A stretch of 64,000 nucleotides of DNA. Source: Saxidomus purpurata. Taxonomy: Eukaryota; Mollusca; Bivalvia; Venerida; Veneridae. The DNA lies in assembly GCA_022818135.1 (NCBI GenBank), contig JAFMSR010000002.1, positions 52,850,342 through 52,914,341 on the forward strand. The letters are read 5' to 3'. Positions 48,990 to 61,379 of the stretch are shown here, piece by piece (positions within the stretch are counted from its first letter, which is position 1; the number at the start of each line of letters is the position of its first letter). The notes under the pieces were generated by a model that did not search any database, was not told the origin of the DNA, and saw only the letters and a list, made by a program, of their open reading frames with translations. Both the position numbers and the translations under genes were made by a program.

Positions 48990-49410
48990 GAGTTAGATAA
49001 TGACTCAATCAAAAATAATTGACACGTGTCTTGGAACAAGAAACTAATAAGTACTTATGACAATAATTGAGAAATTAATTACTTACTGAGCCATGAAATT
49101 GTCACACTATAGGAAGTTTGTCACATGTTTTGAAACTTCTACAATTTGCTATCGATTTGTTAAATTGAGTAATAAATTGTAGCACTAATTAAGGACATCC
49201 TTGATTAATTTAGAGCACACGTATAAACTATGACACGTGTTGAATCTAAAGGCACGAGTATAAATACTGCAAAATTGAAATAAGATATTAAACCCAGTTT
49301 TTCTGTTTGTGGCACACAGTCGAAAGAGAAATTAAAGAAGTTTGGTATTAATACTTTACCTAATAAATCTTTATATACTTTACCTGCGGTGTTGTTGTCT
49401 GCATAACACA
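48990..49410 (+). promoter_or_regulatory. Putative hes-like promoter: E-boxes and TATA
   Basis: Upstream of the hes-like ATG there are CACGTG E-boxes at 49023-49028 (inside the palindrome GACACGTGTC) and 49234-49239, an N-box-like CACGAG at 49253-49258 and a TATAAAT at 49259-49265, about 150 bp before the ATG. Hes repressors bind N- and E-boxes and often repress their own gene, so autoregulation is plausible. I saw no clear Su(H) site (GTGGGAA). Confidence 0.4.
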
Positions 49411-51360
49411 ATGGTTGGAGCAAAAACAACAACAACTGGCCAGATGTCATACATCAGAAAGGTAAGTCAAACTATTCGAAACATGATTTGACAAATTATA
49501 TGGCAACATTGAAATTATAAGTGGTCAAAAACAGATAAAATCTCTCATGCTGTGTTTGCAGAAACATACTTGTCAGTTTTTTTGTTGTTGTTTTTTTTTT
49601 TTTTTTTTTTCGTTTTTATCCAAACTGATCACTTTGTATAAAGATTAAGTTCAAAATTGATTAATAGAGGACCAGCTATCAAAATATTCTTTCACCTTCA
49701 TGTATTGTTTGTACATTGGCGATTGAGAGCCATAAAACAAACATACATTATGTATATTTTTACCTCGAGATAGATCTACTTTCTTACGATACCCACAATA
49801 ACCATCTTTCTATAAGAGGGAAAACAAACATTGTTTACTTAGTTCTTTTATATATAATATGATTTCTTCTACTTTTGTCTTGTTAGTTTCATGACAGGGG
49901 ATGCATGTCAAATGTATCATCTACCACCGTTACCGGCATTAACCGAAATCAGCCGAATGTCATTTCTCGTGTGACATACATCCTTACTGTGAGCTTTATG
50001 ACACTGAAAACAGGTACTAAAATTACCTGGCATTTTAGATAAACCTGACAAATAAATAACATACAGGTTCCTGTCTGAAGCAATTTGGTTAAAATTGTCG
50101 AAGGTTATTGCCCTTTTCGTTACTCTTTATCAAGTTAAAACATAGTTATTTCCCTTTAACAGATACGGAAGCCAATGGTCGAGAAGAAGAGACGAGAGAG
50201 AATGAACACCTGTATATCTCAACTCAAAACACTCATAGCAAAGACAATCGCACAAAATGTAAGTAAACTTTTTCTAAATTCCAAAAAAATTAAAAAGGAT
50301 CAGGTTGTATTGTACATAACTTGCGAACAAGCAAACAACAGGTCACAGTATTAGATTTTGTTATCCATACTAAATGTCACATTTATTGCAAAAGATACAG
50401 GATAACAGTTACATACCATCATATTTGCTTGAAAGTTAGTGTTAACGCGTTACATTTGTGGCTATCTTCGACCAAAGGGAATTGTAAAGATTCAACATTA
50501 GATTGTTTACTGAGACCACCTACACTATAACGTCGTATGCAGATCTGTCCGAGAAATGTTCTCCACAATAACAAAAATCCTGAAATGTTCGAGTGAGCAC
50601 ACATCTTATAGAAGATTCATGAGACGGCCATTAGATTACCTGGTGCTTTGAAGGTATAGTGAAATTACAAATATACATTGTATATATTTTGTCTTTGCAG
50701 ACTGTCCCTATGACACATGTGGACAAGGCTGACATTCTCGAGCTTACGGTGTACCACCTTACACAGCTCCAGCAACAACAACAATCTGAAACATTGGCAA
50801 AAGAGGCTGCCGCGTACACCGCAGGCTACTCAGTATGTGCACGAGAAGCTGTGAGATATACGTCAAATACCAAAATCACAAGCGCTGAAATCACGGGGTC
50901 TCTCAGCAACCATCTTCATACTACAATGTTAAAACAAAGTCACGTGACAGTACAACAAAACGTCAATCACACTTATCATGGAACCAGTTCCCGAAGGCAG
51001 ATGGATCGCCTGTCTACACCACTTAGACCATGTGACAGTTTTAGTTCAGTCTTACCGGAAATAAATCTCTCTGGCTACTCGCCTATCCAAGATGGCACCA
51101 ACAGCTTACCGGAACTTACGTCATCATTTGTATATGCTAGTCTGAATTCTAGTTCTTCTGTGGATTTCTCGAGCTCGTATTCAAGCGCAAGTTATTCTTC
51201 GAGTAATTTAAGTTTATCTCTTGAAAATAATACTGATGAACTCAGAGAAGAGCAAGAGGTAGATCAAGGTAACAAATGCACGGACGTTGTCACTATTGGA
51301 GCGGGCAAGGAAAATGAATTCGGTCACGTGATTAAAGTTGTCCCATGGAGACCTTTTTAG
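49411..51360 (+). CDS. Hes-like bHLH-Orange transcriptional repressor (268 aa)
   Basis: Exons are 49411-49461, 50163-50258 and 50701-51360, with phase-0 GT/AG introns. The basic region and helix 1 (KPMVEKKRRERMNTCISQLK, residues 20-39) carry the proline typical of Hairy/E(spl) proteins. Helix 2 (DKADILELTVYHLTQLQ) follows exon 3's start. The Orange domain is near residues 86-121 (YTAGYSVCAREAVRY). The rest is serine-rich and disordered, ending VPWRPF. Hes proteins are nuclear dimeric repressors, usually Notch targets, that recruit Groucho through a C-terminal WRPW. Here the last residue is F, as in a conservative variant. The intron inside the bHLH matches the usual Hes layout. The first exon's ATG follows the TATA-containing region. 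It is complete, with no disruption. Orthology to a specific Hes gene cannot be decided. Confidence 0.92.
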
Positions 51361-53990
51361 CTTGGAGAAATGCAAAAAATGCCACATGTGTACGAAAGAA
51401 AAAACCGAGGAAGTTCTAACGCTTTATGATATGTGCTATGTACTTATATTTCTGTCTTGTATGTACTTGTGAGTAGCATGAAATAGTGTATTCACGGAAA
51501 TTCAGTGTAAATTTGTTAAGTACGTTATAGAATAACGAATTAAAATGACCAATTCATGCAAGAGTGTTACTTTTCAATTCAGTTTATATCTTTTGCACAG
51601 CCGGCATATTTTGTTACACACTCGGCAGACATGATGTGTTTTTGTAAACACTGTACATCACGTTATGCTACTTTCGGTTTACTGCGCGTGTTGTATACGT
51701 CAGCAAATAGATTGAGCTGTAACATGAAAGTAAAATTTCCATTGGCCCACCTACAGAGGTCACGCGCAGGGGTCACCCTGTCTGCTAACATGCGCATGGA
51801 ATTTTATTTTATTTTTTTTTGCTAACGAGAGGTCGATTTTAAGCGTTCTCACAAGTTATAGCATTCCAAAAGTTCCTTCTAGGGCACATCTGTCTATATA
51901 TATTATTGAAGTACAAACTACGACAGTCTAAGCAAATTTAGGCATTAGTATCTACAATATTTAATACTCCAGGCACCTGTTACTACGTCACGCTAGATCT
52001 GCTTTTATATGGTCACATGGTAAGTTCGCGCCAATACTTCCAGCAACAATATTAGCATATTTCTACGCTATGCAAACATATGTAAATTAACATTCTTTCA
52101 GCTATTTTTCAAACTCATAATGCAAAAGCAAACGCATTGTCGGGCGATTTCTGCAAGTGTGTGCAATAGCTTACCTAGAAGGCGGACAGCTATTAAATGC
52201 CAACCTGTAAAAACGGTTTGCCTTCGAAGTGCAAATAATGAGACTATAGCTTACCCAGTGAAGTTACCACATAAAGGGAAATAACCACAGTAACATAAAC
52301 ATGTAGCGTGTACGGAAAAGAACGGCTATAGGTTGTTAGTTGGTTCCCCATCACATTTTCAATATCACAACGTTAATTTACAACGGAAACACACCGAAAA
52401 TTGGCCTACGTGCTGCATTGTTCAGTCAAGTGTGTCTGTACAACTTTAAGTGTCCCTTCCTTGGAAGGAACAATAAGCATCCCCAACTATTTTAACCATC
52501 GTGTATTGGAAAACCGATGTGCGTTTTCACAAAGAGTAAAGAAGGATATTATCAAATAATTCGTCAAAACTTTCTTTCTGTTTAACATACAAAATTTGTC
52601 ATTATCACAAATGCTAGTTTAATTTCTCTGCCATTTCATGAATACTTTTTTGTCAATGTAAAATATCAAATCAATGGTCCTTTTAACGTTTAAAAACTAT
52701 CACCTTCCGTTTTTACGGACATTGAATTATAGTGGAAACTCGAAACAATGCAAGTTTAAATGCAAATATTGCATTTCAATTCAAATTTTTACCTTTTTGC
52801 TAATATAACAAAATAAATGTCACTATTACAATGTCTCGATATTTCATTTTACTTTTTAGATAAATAAAAATAATTATGTTTAATGTTTATCTTTGCAGTC
52901 CTTTATAACTTTAACTCAACTAACCTGTTAAGTTTAAATAAGAACTTACCGTTTCGGCAGTACTCGGCATTTTACGTAAGACACATTCTTTTAACGCCGA
53001 TACTAATAGTTTGTCGCTAGTATGTTTTTTTAGTAAATTCGTCTGATCAACGTAAATACATATTCTTCACGAATTTTACCAGGGCATGTTTATGAAACTA
53101 ACTGATTCGCATCCAAAATAAAATTTCATAAAAGAAAAATTTAATAACATTGTCGCTTAATGCATAATTATTGAACTGATACAAAAGTGTTGTAATAGTT
53201 ATGAAATCAAACAAAACCTTGTGACCAGATCGCAACTGGGGCAAGAGGGGTAGGGGTGGTGTCATCAGGACGAGACATGTCTGTCACCAGGTGATATTAC
53301 TTGTTCAAATGTATACTGTAAATTATTGTTCACGTCATATCACTGAAATAATGTAAGACTGTTTTTCAACGCGATTGTTACTCTTATTCTTCATACGGTA
53401 CATGTAAATGAAATTAAATTACATGTTATATTAACATTGATTAGTAAAGCAAATACATGTTTCATAATATAGGATAAATAGATATCATTTAAATTTATAT
53501 TACAAATTGACAACAATTCAAATAATCTTTACATTTGAATGGGGATAAAGTGGATCAGTTTTATGACCCATAATCGTTTTATTACCTATCTATTATCTGG
53601 ATATTGCCTGCGGGTAGAGTTATTTCCTGTCTCTGTTTCACATACACACGTTTCTTGCATACTATTGTATTGTTTAATATATCGGTCAGTGCCCTCTGAA
53701 GCTTTTAAAACATTTTACCGTATACACAATTTTAATAAGAAGTATTTTTTTAAAACAAGTTGATTAAATTATATACAGCCGCGGCAGTCGAAGTGTTTTC
53801 GTTTTCCAGTTAAATGTATAAATTTAATAAGATTCCAGCATGTCGAATGTATGTATTCATTGTAAAGTTTTATGGTTAGTACCGGATAATTCATATGACC
53901 AACGCCCCCAGAAGAGTTTTAGTTGTTTTAGTTTCGCGTGATAGTGCAAGATACAGAACGCGTCCCGTTCAAGAGACAACGCCTAATTAT
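51361..53990. other. 3' flank of hes-like gene and gene-free DNA
   Basis: The 3' UTR probably ends near an ATTAAA at about 51539. Beyond it I see no exon or recognised repeat. Open frames are short with biased composition. Confidence 0.45.
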
Positions 53991-53997
53991 TTAAGCA

Positions 53998-54135
53998 CCA
54001 ATACACCTCGATCTTAGGTCTCATCCGGAAGACTATTAGTTATGTTAAGAGGAGCGGGGGTCGAACCCGCGATCTAGCTTCAATACCCTTGTTCACTTGA
54101 AACAACCGCTAACTGCCCATTAATTGACCAGAGAG
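53998..54135 (-). repeat. tRNA-derived SINE
   Basis: On the minus strand, B box CGCGGGTTCGACCCCCGC and body ACATAACTAATAGTCTTCCG match the SINE at 33795-33990. The A-box region is degraded. Confidence 0.7.
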
Positions 54136-54311
54136 AAATTTGCCTAGAGGGTCATAAATAAGCATTGAGTATCAAGATCTTAATCACCAGTTCCAGGTAC
54201 AGATGGATTTTTCATTGGATTTTTGTATATCAAGAGTTGATTTCTGCAGGACTTATATTTATTGAATTAGCAGTTAAATCTATGATTTTTGTGTTTATTT
54301 AGATGCAAATT

Positions 54312-54512
54312 GTAAGAAAAACAACAATACATGTATAATATTATGCTATTCTGAAATGTTTTGATATTAATTAGATCTGTTACTATAAAATATTTAAAAC
54401 AGAAGACAATATAATTCGTAACAACTAAATATATGGAACAACTTGTTTGTATGTAAAGCGTTCTGCCGTAAGGAAGCTATACTCTGTTAACATTGGCCCG
54501 ATTGATAAATCA
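54312..54512 (-). repeat. Dispersed repeat, partner of 3-205
   Basis: Inverted match to the start of the window over about 200 bp. Right of 54514 similarity cannot be tested because the partner is cut by the window edge. Confidence 0.75.
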
Positions 54513-54514
54513 AT

Positions 54515-55257
54515 CTTTTTGGATCGAGCAAAAAGATGCATACACGTGTATTAAGCTACATGCCTATGGCGCCCAGTTTACTAAAAAAAAATATAATGCC
54601 TACGTTCATATTGATAGACGTACTGTACGACCCATTTGAATCCAAATAAGGATAGCAAGCAGATGCTTCATGTTCATATGAAGCATAATTGCAGTATCTA
54701 ATGACCCACTACCGAAACTTGCAAACTGTGTTAAAACAGACTTAATTTTGAAGAGTAGATATAGTTACTATCTACTCACATTCTCGCTGCATTCTTGAAA
54801 AATACAATGGAAACTGAAGAGTCTTTTATATTGCACTTAGACTGAAACCGATGCATGGTTAGAAGAGGTAAATAAGATAATTTGCAAGTTTTGATAGAAG
54901 ATAACTATCTGTGAGTTGGTACTTCACCATTTATTAAAAGTCTTTAGACAGAGTTCCAGTTATATTAAACAATAGTGCTTATATAATCTTCCCCAATTAA
55001 GAACAATCGTGTTATGTACTTACATTGTCATTCTCGTACATCCAGAGCGTTCATTACATAATTTCCTTAATTAGTTTGTCTGAAAGGTTGGCAAACCACT
55101 GATGCATGAGGATGATAAATTGTATACATATCTCATTCCACTTCAAATTTGGTAAGATTTGGTAAAGAATAACTTAATGAATAAGTGAACTATTAAAATT
55201 TACAAGTGATGCTAATTTGTGGTTCAGTGTGCACTTTAAAATAATGACATTGTAATT
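54515..55257. other. Gene-free, AT-rich DNA
   Basis: No feature was seen. Confidence 0.5.
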
Positions 55258-55320
55258 AATGACAAACAAGAGGGCATTCACGGCCCTATATCGCTCGCCT
55301 GAGTACCATTGCTAATCACG
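55258..55320 (-). repeat. 3' end remnant of an AGCTCACC-type element
   Basis: On the minus strand it reads GCGAGCGATATAGGGCCGTG...CCCTCTTGT, matching the 3' end of 41536-42640 (GTGAGCGATACAGGGCC...CTCTTGT). The rest of the element is not recognisable. Confidence 0.6.
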
Positions 55321-55611
55321 TCAAGGTTACTAAGTCGAACACCACGCAAACATGCAGATATTAACTCATACATTGCTGTGTATCCAAGTTTCTAAATAAT
55401 GACTAAATTTTAAATGAACAGTGGTTTAACTAATTCTTTATTGTACCTTCCTATGATATTTTCATTTATTTCATAACATTAGCCTGTAGTAGTGTTGCCA
55501 TGATTTTGTTGACTGACTTACTTAAGGATTGCATACACTCCGGAACAATTTTTTTTTAATCTTAACTCGAATAAAACAGGTTATTGTACAGTGGAATAAA
55601 GAATTATTCCT

Positions 55612-55735
55612 TAGTTTAGTTTATACTAATTTATTTTAGCTCCATTGTGAAGAAAGCTTGTAGCTTATCGAATCACTCTCGAGTCCACTTCCTGGAAAAA
55701 CAAGTATTGGTGTCATACGAGGAAGAACGGTCGTT
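55612..55735 (-). repeat. SINE 3' half
   Basis: On the minus strand it carries TGTTTTTCCAGGAAGTGGAC, GAGTGATTCGATAAGCTA and TTAGTATAAACTAAAC, matching the SINE at 25029-25225. The head is missing. Confidence 0.75.
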
Positions 55736-55899
55736 ATTCCTTGGCAATTTGTTTCAGAAAACATCATTAAATTTTAGCTCTAACACGAGAAAACCTGTAT
55801 CAACATAAAATATTAGGCAGCAGTGAATTGGTAAAGAAGATGAGCAACCTTTTTATAGTATTATTCTGAAAATTTGAATAATGCAATCCTGATAACTCT

Positions 55900-56700
55900 G
55901 AACGGTTAAGCCCAGTGAACTCCGCCTCATATACCATAGTTTCAATTTGGCCCCAAGTTACATTGTAAACGTTTCTTTCAGTATTCCGTCAGCTCCATGT
56001 CCCCAAGCATCTGCGCAGCCCTAGATTACATTGCCGACATGAAAATCCCCGAATGGTGATGAGTTAAGCTATCAACAGTGCATCTGATTATACGACTTTG
56101 TTAATATCCCTGCAACCCCATACAATTAGCCCCCTGTCTCACTATCAACACAGCCTCAGGTTGCTTTGCCTCTACATGTGTCCCCGCTGAGAAGGTGTTT
56201 GTTTTCACGGGCTTTGTTGATACTACTGTTGAGGATACACCTCAGGAAGTGGTGTTACCTGCAGGGTCAATCTTGATACAACGGAATATGGGGCTTAGTT
56301 CACGGACCTGCGGCAAAACCTGGGGACACGTCGTGAATAGGCTTCAGGGATACTAGGGAATAAAAGGCTAATTTCACGTGGCTGCGGGTAACAAGGATAA
56401 CAGGATAACCAGGGTGCGTGTCCGGGTAAGCTTGGGGATAATGGGCTCATTTCACCGGGTTACTAAACACGGATTTACCAGGACGCACACGGATACTAGG
56501 CAGGGGCACGAGATTAATTTGCAACCAGTTAAACTTGGGGAAACGGGACTCAGTTCTCCGGGCTGAGGGAAAACTACAAATGTAAGGGTCACGGGCTAAA
56601 CAGAGACTGTGTGGATATTAAGTGCCACGGTGCCAACTTCACTGAGCTGCATGGCTAAACAAGGATGAGGGGCTTACTTCCTGTCTGTGTCTAGACTGTA
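55900..56700. repeat. Degenerate GC-richer minisatellite-like region
   Basis: Phrases such as CTAAACAAGGATGAGGGGCT, AACAAGGATAACAGGATAAC and GGGGATAATGGGCTCATTTC recur at loose ~55-60-bp spacing to the right of 56280. More pyrimidine-rich counterparts (GCCCCCTGTCTC, GTCCCCAAGC) lie to the left, hinting at an inverted arrangement. No gene was seen. Boundaries and unit are uncertain. Confidence 0.35.
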
Positions 56701-57525
56701 TCTTTGTCATTCATTGGGTATTTTGAGTTTCCTAATTGCAACATTTAATGAATTTTCTGTTAGGACTTAAAACTTAATTACATACGGTGTGCTATTCTGT
56801 TTATGCTTGGTACATTTGTAAAGGGCTTGAGTCCTAAAATTTGCAATAAGATTTTTTTTCTTTGATAATTATCTACTGCTATTTCTGGCAAAATTCGTTT
56901 TCACATTTATTCTTTTTTTTTTATCTCAATTCATTCTTTGGTTTGAAATTAATTGTTTTCAGGATCTCATTTTATAATAAAAAATCAACAGCCGTACAAT
57001 AATACGTACAATAAGAATATACAAGTACATGTATTATGATGTTTTGTCTTCTGAAGTTATATTTTCAAAGATTAAAATAATTCTATTTATATTGATCATT
57101 TCAGTTTGAGTAAAAATAAATTCTCTGAGATTTCAATTCACAGGCTCCACTGCAGTAAAATATTTTTTTCTAACAATTATGCCAAGATTATACATTGTAC
57201 CTAGATATAATTTCATAACTTCATTAACTGAAGAAAATGGTTTTTGGTTGCATAATTAAGTACATGTACATTGTACTTGAAATTTCTTATAACTGACACA
57301 AGATTCCTTACAGCACCAAATTTTATCAATCAGTTATAATCACTGTTTATTCACACAAAACTTACATCTGTTAAAAAAATATTGAAACAATTTAGAAGTT
57401 TCGATTCATATATTTCAGGAAAATACAGAAAGGACAAATAACCCCAGAGTTTATTTTCTCAGTATCTTTTGATCTTAGATAATAAAATTAGATATGGAAC
57501 ATTAGCACTGACCACAAGCTGTTTC
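56700..57525. other. AT-rich gene-free DNA
   Basis: No feature was seen. Confidence 0.5.
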
Positions 57526-57529
57526 TCTC

Positions 57530-57732
57530 TGCCAGGTGATTATTGCTTGACCTCAGGAAAAGGTCGATTCCCAGAATTTGAAATCCGCTTTTCACCAGTC
57601 CTTACATTTTTGGCAGCAAAGGGAGTTAATTGAGTAAGAAATAGTAAATGTAAGGACTGAATGCCAGTCTACCGCGATCCCTTGACAACCAGTCCAGAGC
57701 GTTAACCACTAGACCACTGAACCGCTCAAACA
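57530..57732 (-). repeat. tRNA-derived SINE
   Basis: On the minus strand the head shows an A box TGGTCTAGTGGTTAACGCTC with a degraded B box. The body contains AGTCCTTACATTTACTATTT and its near-complement further on, so the body is partly self-complementary (AAATGTAAGGACT). Confidence 0.6.
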
Positions 57733-60400
57733 TGTAGCAGTGTCACAACCAAGGCCAATACACACCTCTGATATACTATACATGTTTATAATTAACCAGT
57801 GATGAAAATTAAACTAATGAAGTTATTTTATAATCATAAAGGCATAATCACATATAACATTTCCCCTCTTTAATGATGTTTTCCTTTTTTCTGAGACTCC
57901 ATTAATTTAGTCTGTTTTAAATTTAAAACCACAACAGTTACTGTCATTGCATTATAGTAAAACGCGCAAAATGTGCCTGTTATATTGAAAAGAAAAGCAT
58001 AGCGCATACACTATTACAACTATTTACGTTCCCAAACGGAACAGAATAAAACATGGGTGATATCATTTAGATAAAAAAGAAAAAATGAAAAAAAGTTCGT
58101 TTTTAGTTTTTCTCAAACGTATATTTATATTTTAATTTTCCAACTTTCACGCTCGAACACTTCCGAATGATCGATCCGTCTGCTAAGTTATAGTGTTTTA
58201 TGGCCGGACATTACGTAACATTTATAATGACCCGTAATAAAATGCTTAAAGCTGTATATTGGGTTTTGTTTTATGCTTTATATATACCGATTCAAAAGAA
58301 ATAAATCTGTCAATGAAACGAATGTATTTTACTAAATTCTATAACTATGCAATGATAATTTATATAACTTTTCATCATATTTCATACAAGTTTAGAGAGC
58401 GAAGACCCGTACGTTTTATTAATAATAATATTATCATTTACACAATTTTAAAGTTTGTAAAATGTAAAATATCATTATTTATGTTTTTTTCTTCTCTTTT
58501 TCAATTACTTGGACAGAGATGTACTTTATACATATACATGTCTAACTTGAAATAGTGGTTTTCACTGCGCCAATTGATTTCATTTGATAGGAAGGTGAAA
58601 ATGTCATTTTATGAAGTAGTGTAGAAAGGGAATGTCTTGAAGATCTACGTTTGTTTTCACAATACAGATGCAGTAAAAACCAGGTAGTCTAAATTCGCGT
58701 ATGTTTTGTCTTTCAAAGCTTTCCGAAGAAATGCATTTGTTCTTGAATTTTGTTTTCTCTTTTAACAGTGTAACTTTTAGTGTGAAAAAAATGAACATAA
58801 GCAAATCTTGATATGTGTGCAGACTTTTAAACAGGAAATTACCCAAACTTAGTAAAAGATGACATAAAAAGTTGACAAGTTATAAAGCACATCGTGTCTT
58901 TCCCATGCCCCGATAGAAATTGATTTGCAATGCACGCATGTTCTTGAATTTCGTGTTCATCATTCAATTTTTTATAAGCTATTTGTTGACATGAACAAAC
59001 GGAATATCGCGCGTGCGAAGAGATCAGTCGGCAATTTAAGTTTTCAAATGAACACATTTTAGATTCATTCCAATATGTCAAGAACAACGAGTGTAACAGC
59101 TTTTTAAGTTCCTTGATCTGTTGCTATTGTCAACATTCATTAATACGGTCACTGGATTCGTATTTTCATCGTACCTCATTTTACATTAAATATGATCAAA
59201 TTCATTAAATTTTATAAAAAACGTTTTTAATGATATTGTGCTCTCTACTTGAAACAATTTTATTCGAATTATTTTTTTGAAAAGAGTCTTCCATCGTTCA
59301 GGTATAATTATAATGGTAAAAGGAAAAAACGCAACTTCCCTTTTTACCTAAATTAGTAACAATTCAACTTTCACATCTCTCTTAGGCTATAGATCATCTA
59401 GGTTTAAAAAAAAACGATATATTGATTTATCCCGTATGGCAGGCGCAGTTACACGTGACTGGTTTTATAAATCATACACGCTCGCAAATATCGATAAAAG
59501 AATGGTAACTCTGGAGACACCGTGATGACACATGATATTTGACTTAATTTCCTTGATTTTTGTGAAATCGGTCGTGGTCATATATGTTGGCCATGATGTC
59601 AATATACCTAGGTTTGAGTACAACATGTCTGCTTTATGCCTATGAAAAAATATTTGCAGCCGCTCAAAACACTATCCCACAGGGGCCTATAGAGCGGTGT
59701 CGGCAATTTCCGAATACTTTATGAGAAAATTTGAATTTTATTGGTGGTATCCGAATGCGACGAAAATAAATATACTGGCTACCTTAAACAGTTTTAGCTC
59801 GTCAGTTTTGTATATACAAGGCAACGTTACTCATGACGATAAGGAGAACAGGCCGGGTACCATGCATCAACCAATGTCGGGTGATTCCGAATACTAGAGG
59901 GCCTTCCGAATACTTATTTGGTTTAAAAAAAATGACCAAATGAAACTAGATTGCAGCCACAATAATTGAATTCTACATAAGGACAAGCTGTTGGAATAGG
60001 TCTTTCGTATCTGATAAAACACCACTGTGTGCAAATACTAAATCGTAATAAATTAATTTTGATTATTCAGTATATGAAATAGCACAAACAACAATGTTTT
60101 AGTTGAAATACACCATCTAGGACTTAATTAGAATGGAATTGCAGTTGCTAGAGGTTTGCGACTTTCTCTGGAGTAATCTTTACCCATGATGCATAACAAC
60201 GATAAAATCTGATTGTCTCATTGATTACATTGTATTATGTGTAGTTGCAGATAGGCTTTTTTATCAGAAAAACCAAACTCCGCAATGTTAAATCCAGTTC
60301 TGAAACAAATTAGTCATTTTAAAAAAATCACCCCGGACTGACTATCAAGCATAATATATACAAGTTATGAAACATTCTCGGCGAGTCGCCGTGATTCCCC
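57733..60400. other. Gene-free, AT-rich DNA
   Basis: Several short open frames (60-98 codons) occur on both strands without recognisable domains, splice structure or a second copy. I annotate no gene. Confidence 0.45.
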
Positions 60401-60408
60401 TTTTCTCC

Positions 60409-60621
60409 TTGCTCTCTCTCGCTACTGCAGTTCTATTTATGGCACGACAAAGGAAGACAACAAAAAAGCTGGATTGAACATGTCTGACTCCTGTAGAGCC
60501 AGACGATTTATTAAAAAGCATAAATTAATATCAAAGTTTACTAAGTACTAAACAGTAACAGTAAAATTAATACGAGATGTATTACATGACGTGACATGAA
60601 GTTGGACAAGCCAAAAGTCCA
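60409..60621 (-). repeat. Split direct repeat, outer copy (B2)
   Basis: 213 bp, identical to 60893-61105 except one A/G difference in a purine run near 60467. It starts TTGCTCTCTCTCGCTACTGC and ends GCCAAAAGTCCA on the plus strand. Confidence 0.92.
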
Positions 60622-60892
60622 CAAGAAAAATGGCAACCAAGCAGGTGGGTGGTGGGGAAGGTCGAGGAAAAGCTAAAATTCTCTGTAGAAACTTCTTCCT
60701 TTTGCAAGGGACGCCATTACATCAAAACGAGGCTGGAATATTAATTAGGTTGGTAGGTCTAAGACTACTAAATCGTATATAGGTAAAGATACTAAATGTC
60801 ACCTGCTAGGTGCTACCCTGTATAATACAAAACTGACTTAGCAAATATAAATCACTTTATGCCGTTACACTATATAAATTATTATTTTATAT

Positions 60893-61105
60893 TTGCTCTC
60901 TCTCGCTACTGCAGTTCTATTTATGGCACGACAAAGGAAGACAACAAAAAGGCTGGATTGAACATGTCTGACTCCTGTAGAGCCAGACGATTTATTAAAA
61001 AGCATAAATTAATATCAAAGTTTACTAAGTACTAAACAGTAACAGTAAAATTAATACGAGATGTATTACATGACGTGACATGAAGTTGGACAAGCCAAAA
61101 GTCCA
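60893..61105 (-). repeat. Split direct repeat, inner copy (B1)
   Basis: Partner of 60409-60621. The 271 bp between the two copies would be the A2 part of the element's terminal repeat. Confidence 0.92.
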
Positions 61106-61379
61106 AAACCAGTCCAACCAAAGAAGCGAGAGAGGGCAAGGTAGACGGCAGTATGAAAAAGTTTGACGAGATGTGCTGACTAGAAACATTGAAACGTGAA
61201 ATAAAATAACATATGTCAAAAGGTAAGCAGAACACATGATTTTTACACAATGAAATAAAGAATGTATCAAATTATGCGATAAAAGTACAGGAATAAGACA
61301 AGAGGAATGCAAATTATAAATTAGTTTCAGATGAGACAAAAAAAAATGAAATAAAATGAAATAGACAATGTTGACTTGT

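Noticed and set aside
50659..50700. Extension of the Hes-like third exon upstream to an ATG at 50659
   Set aside because: A strong AG acceptor at 50700 and the in-phase bHLH exon at 50163-50258 show this part is intron.
58259..58555. 98-codon open frame
   Set aside because: AT-rich, hydrophobic and without recognisable domain, splice sites or second copy.
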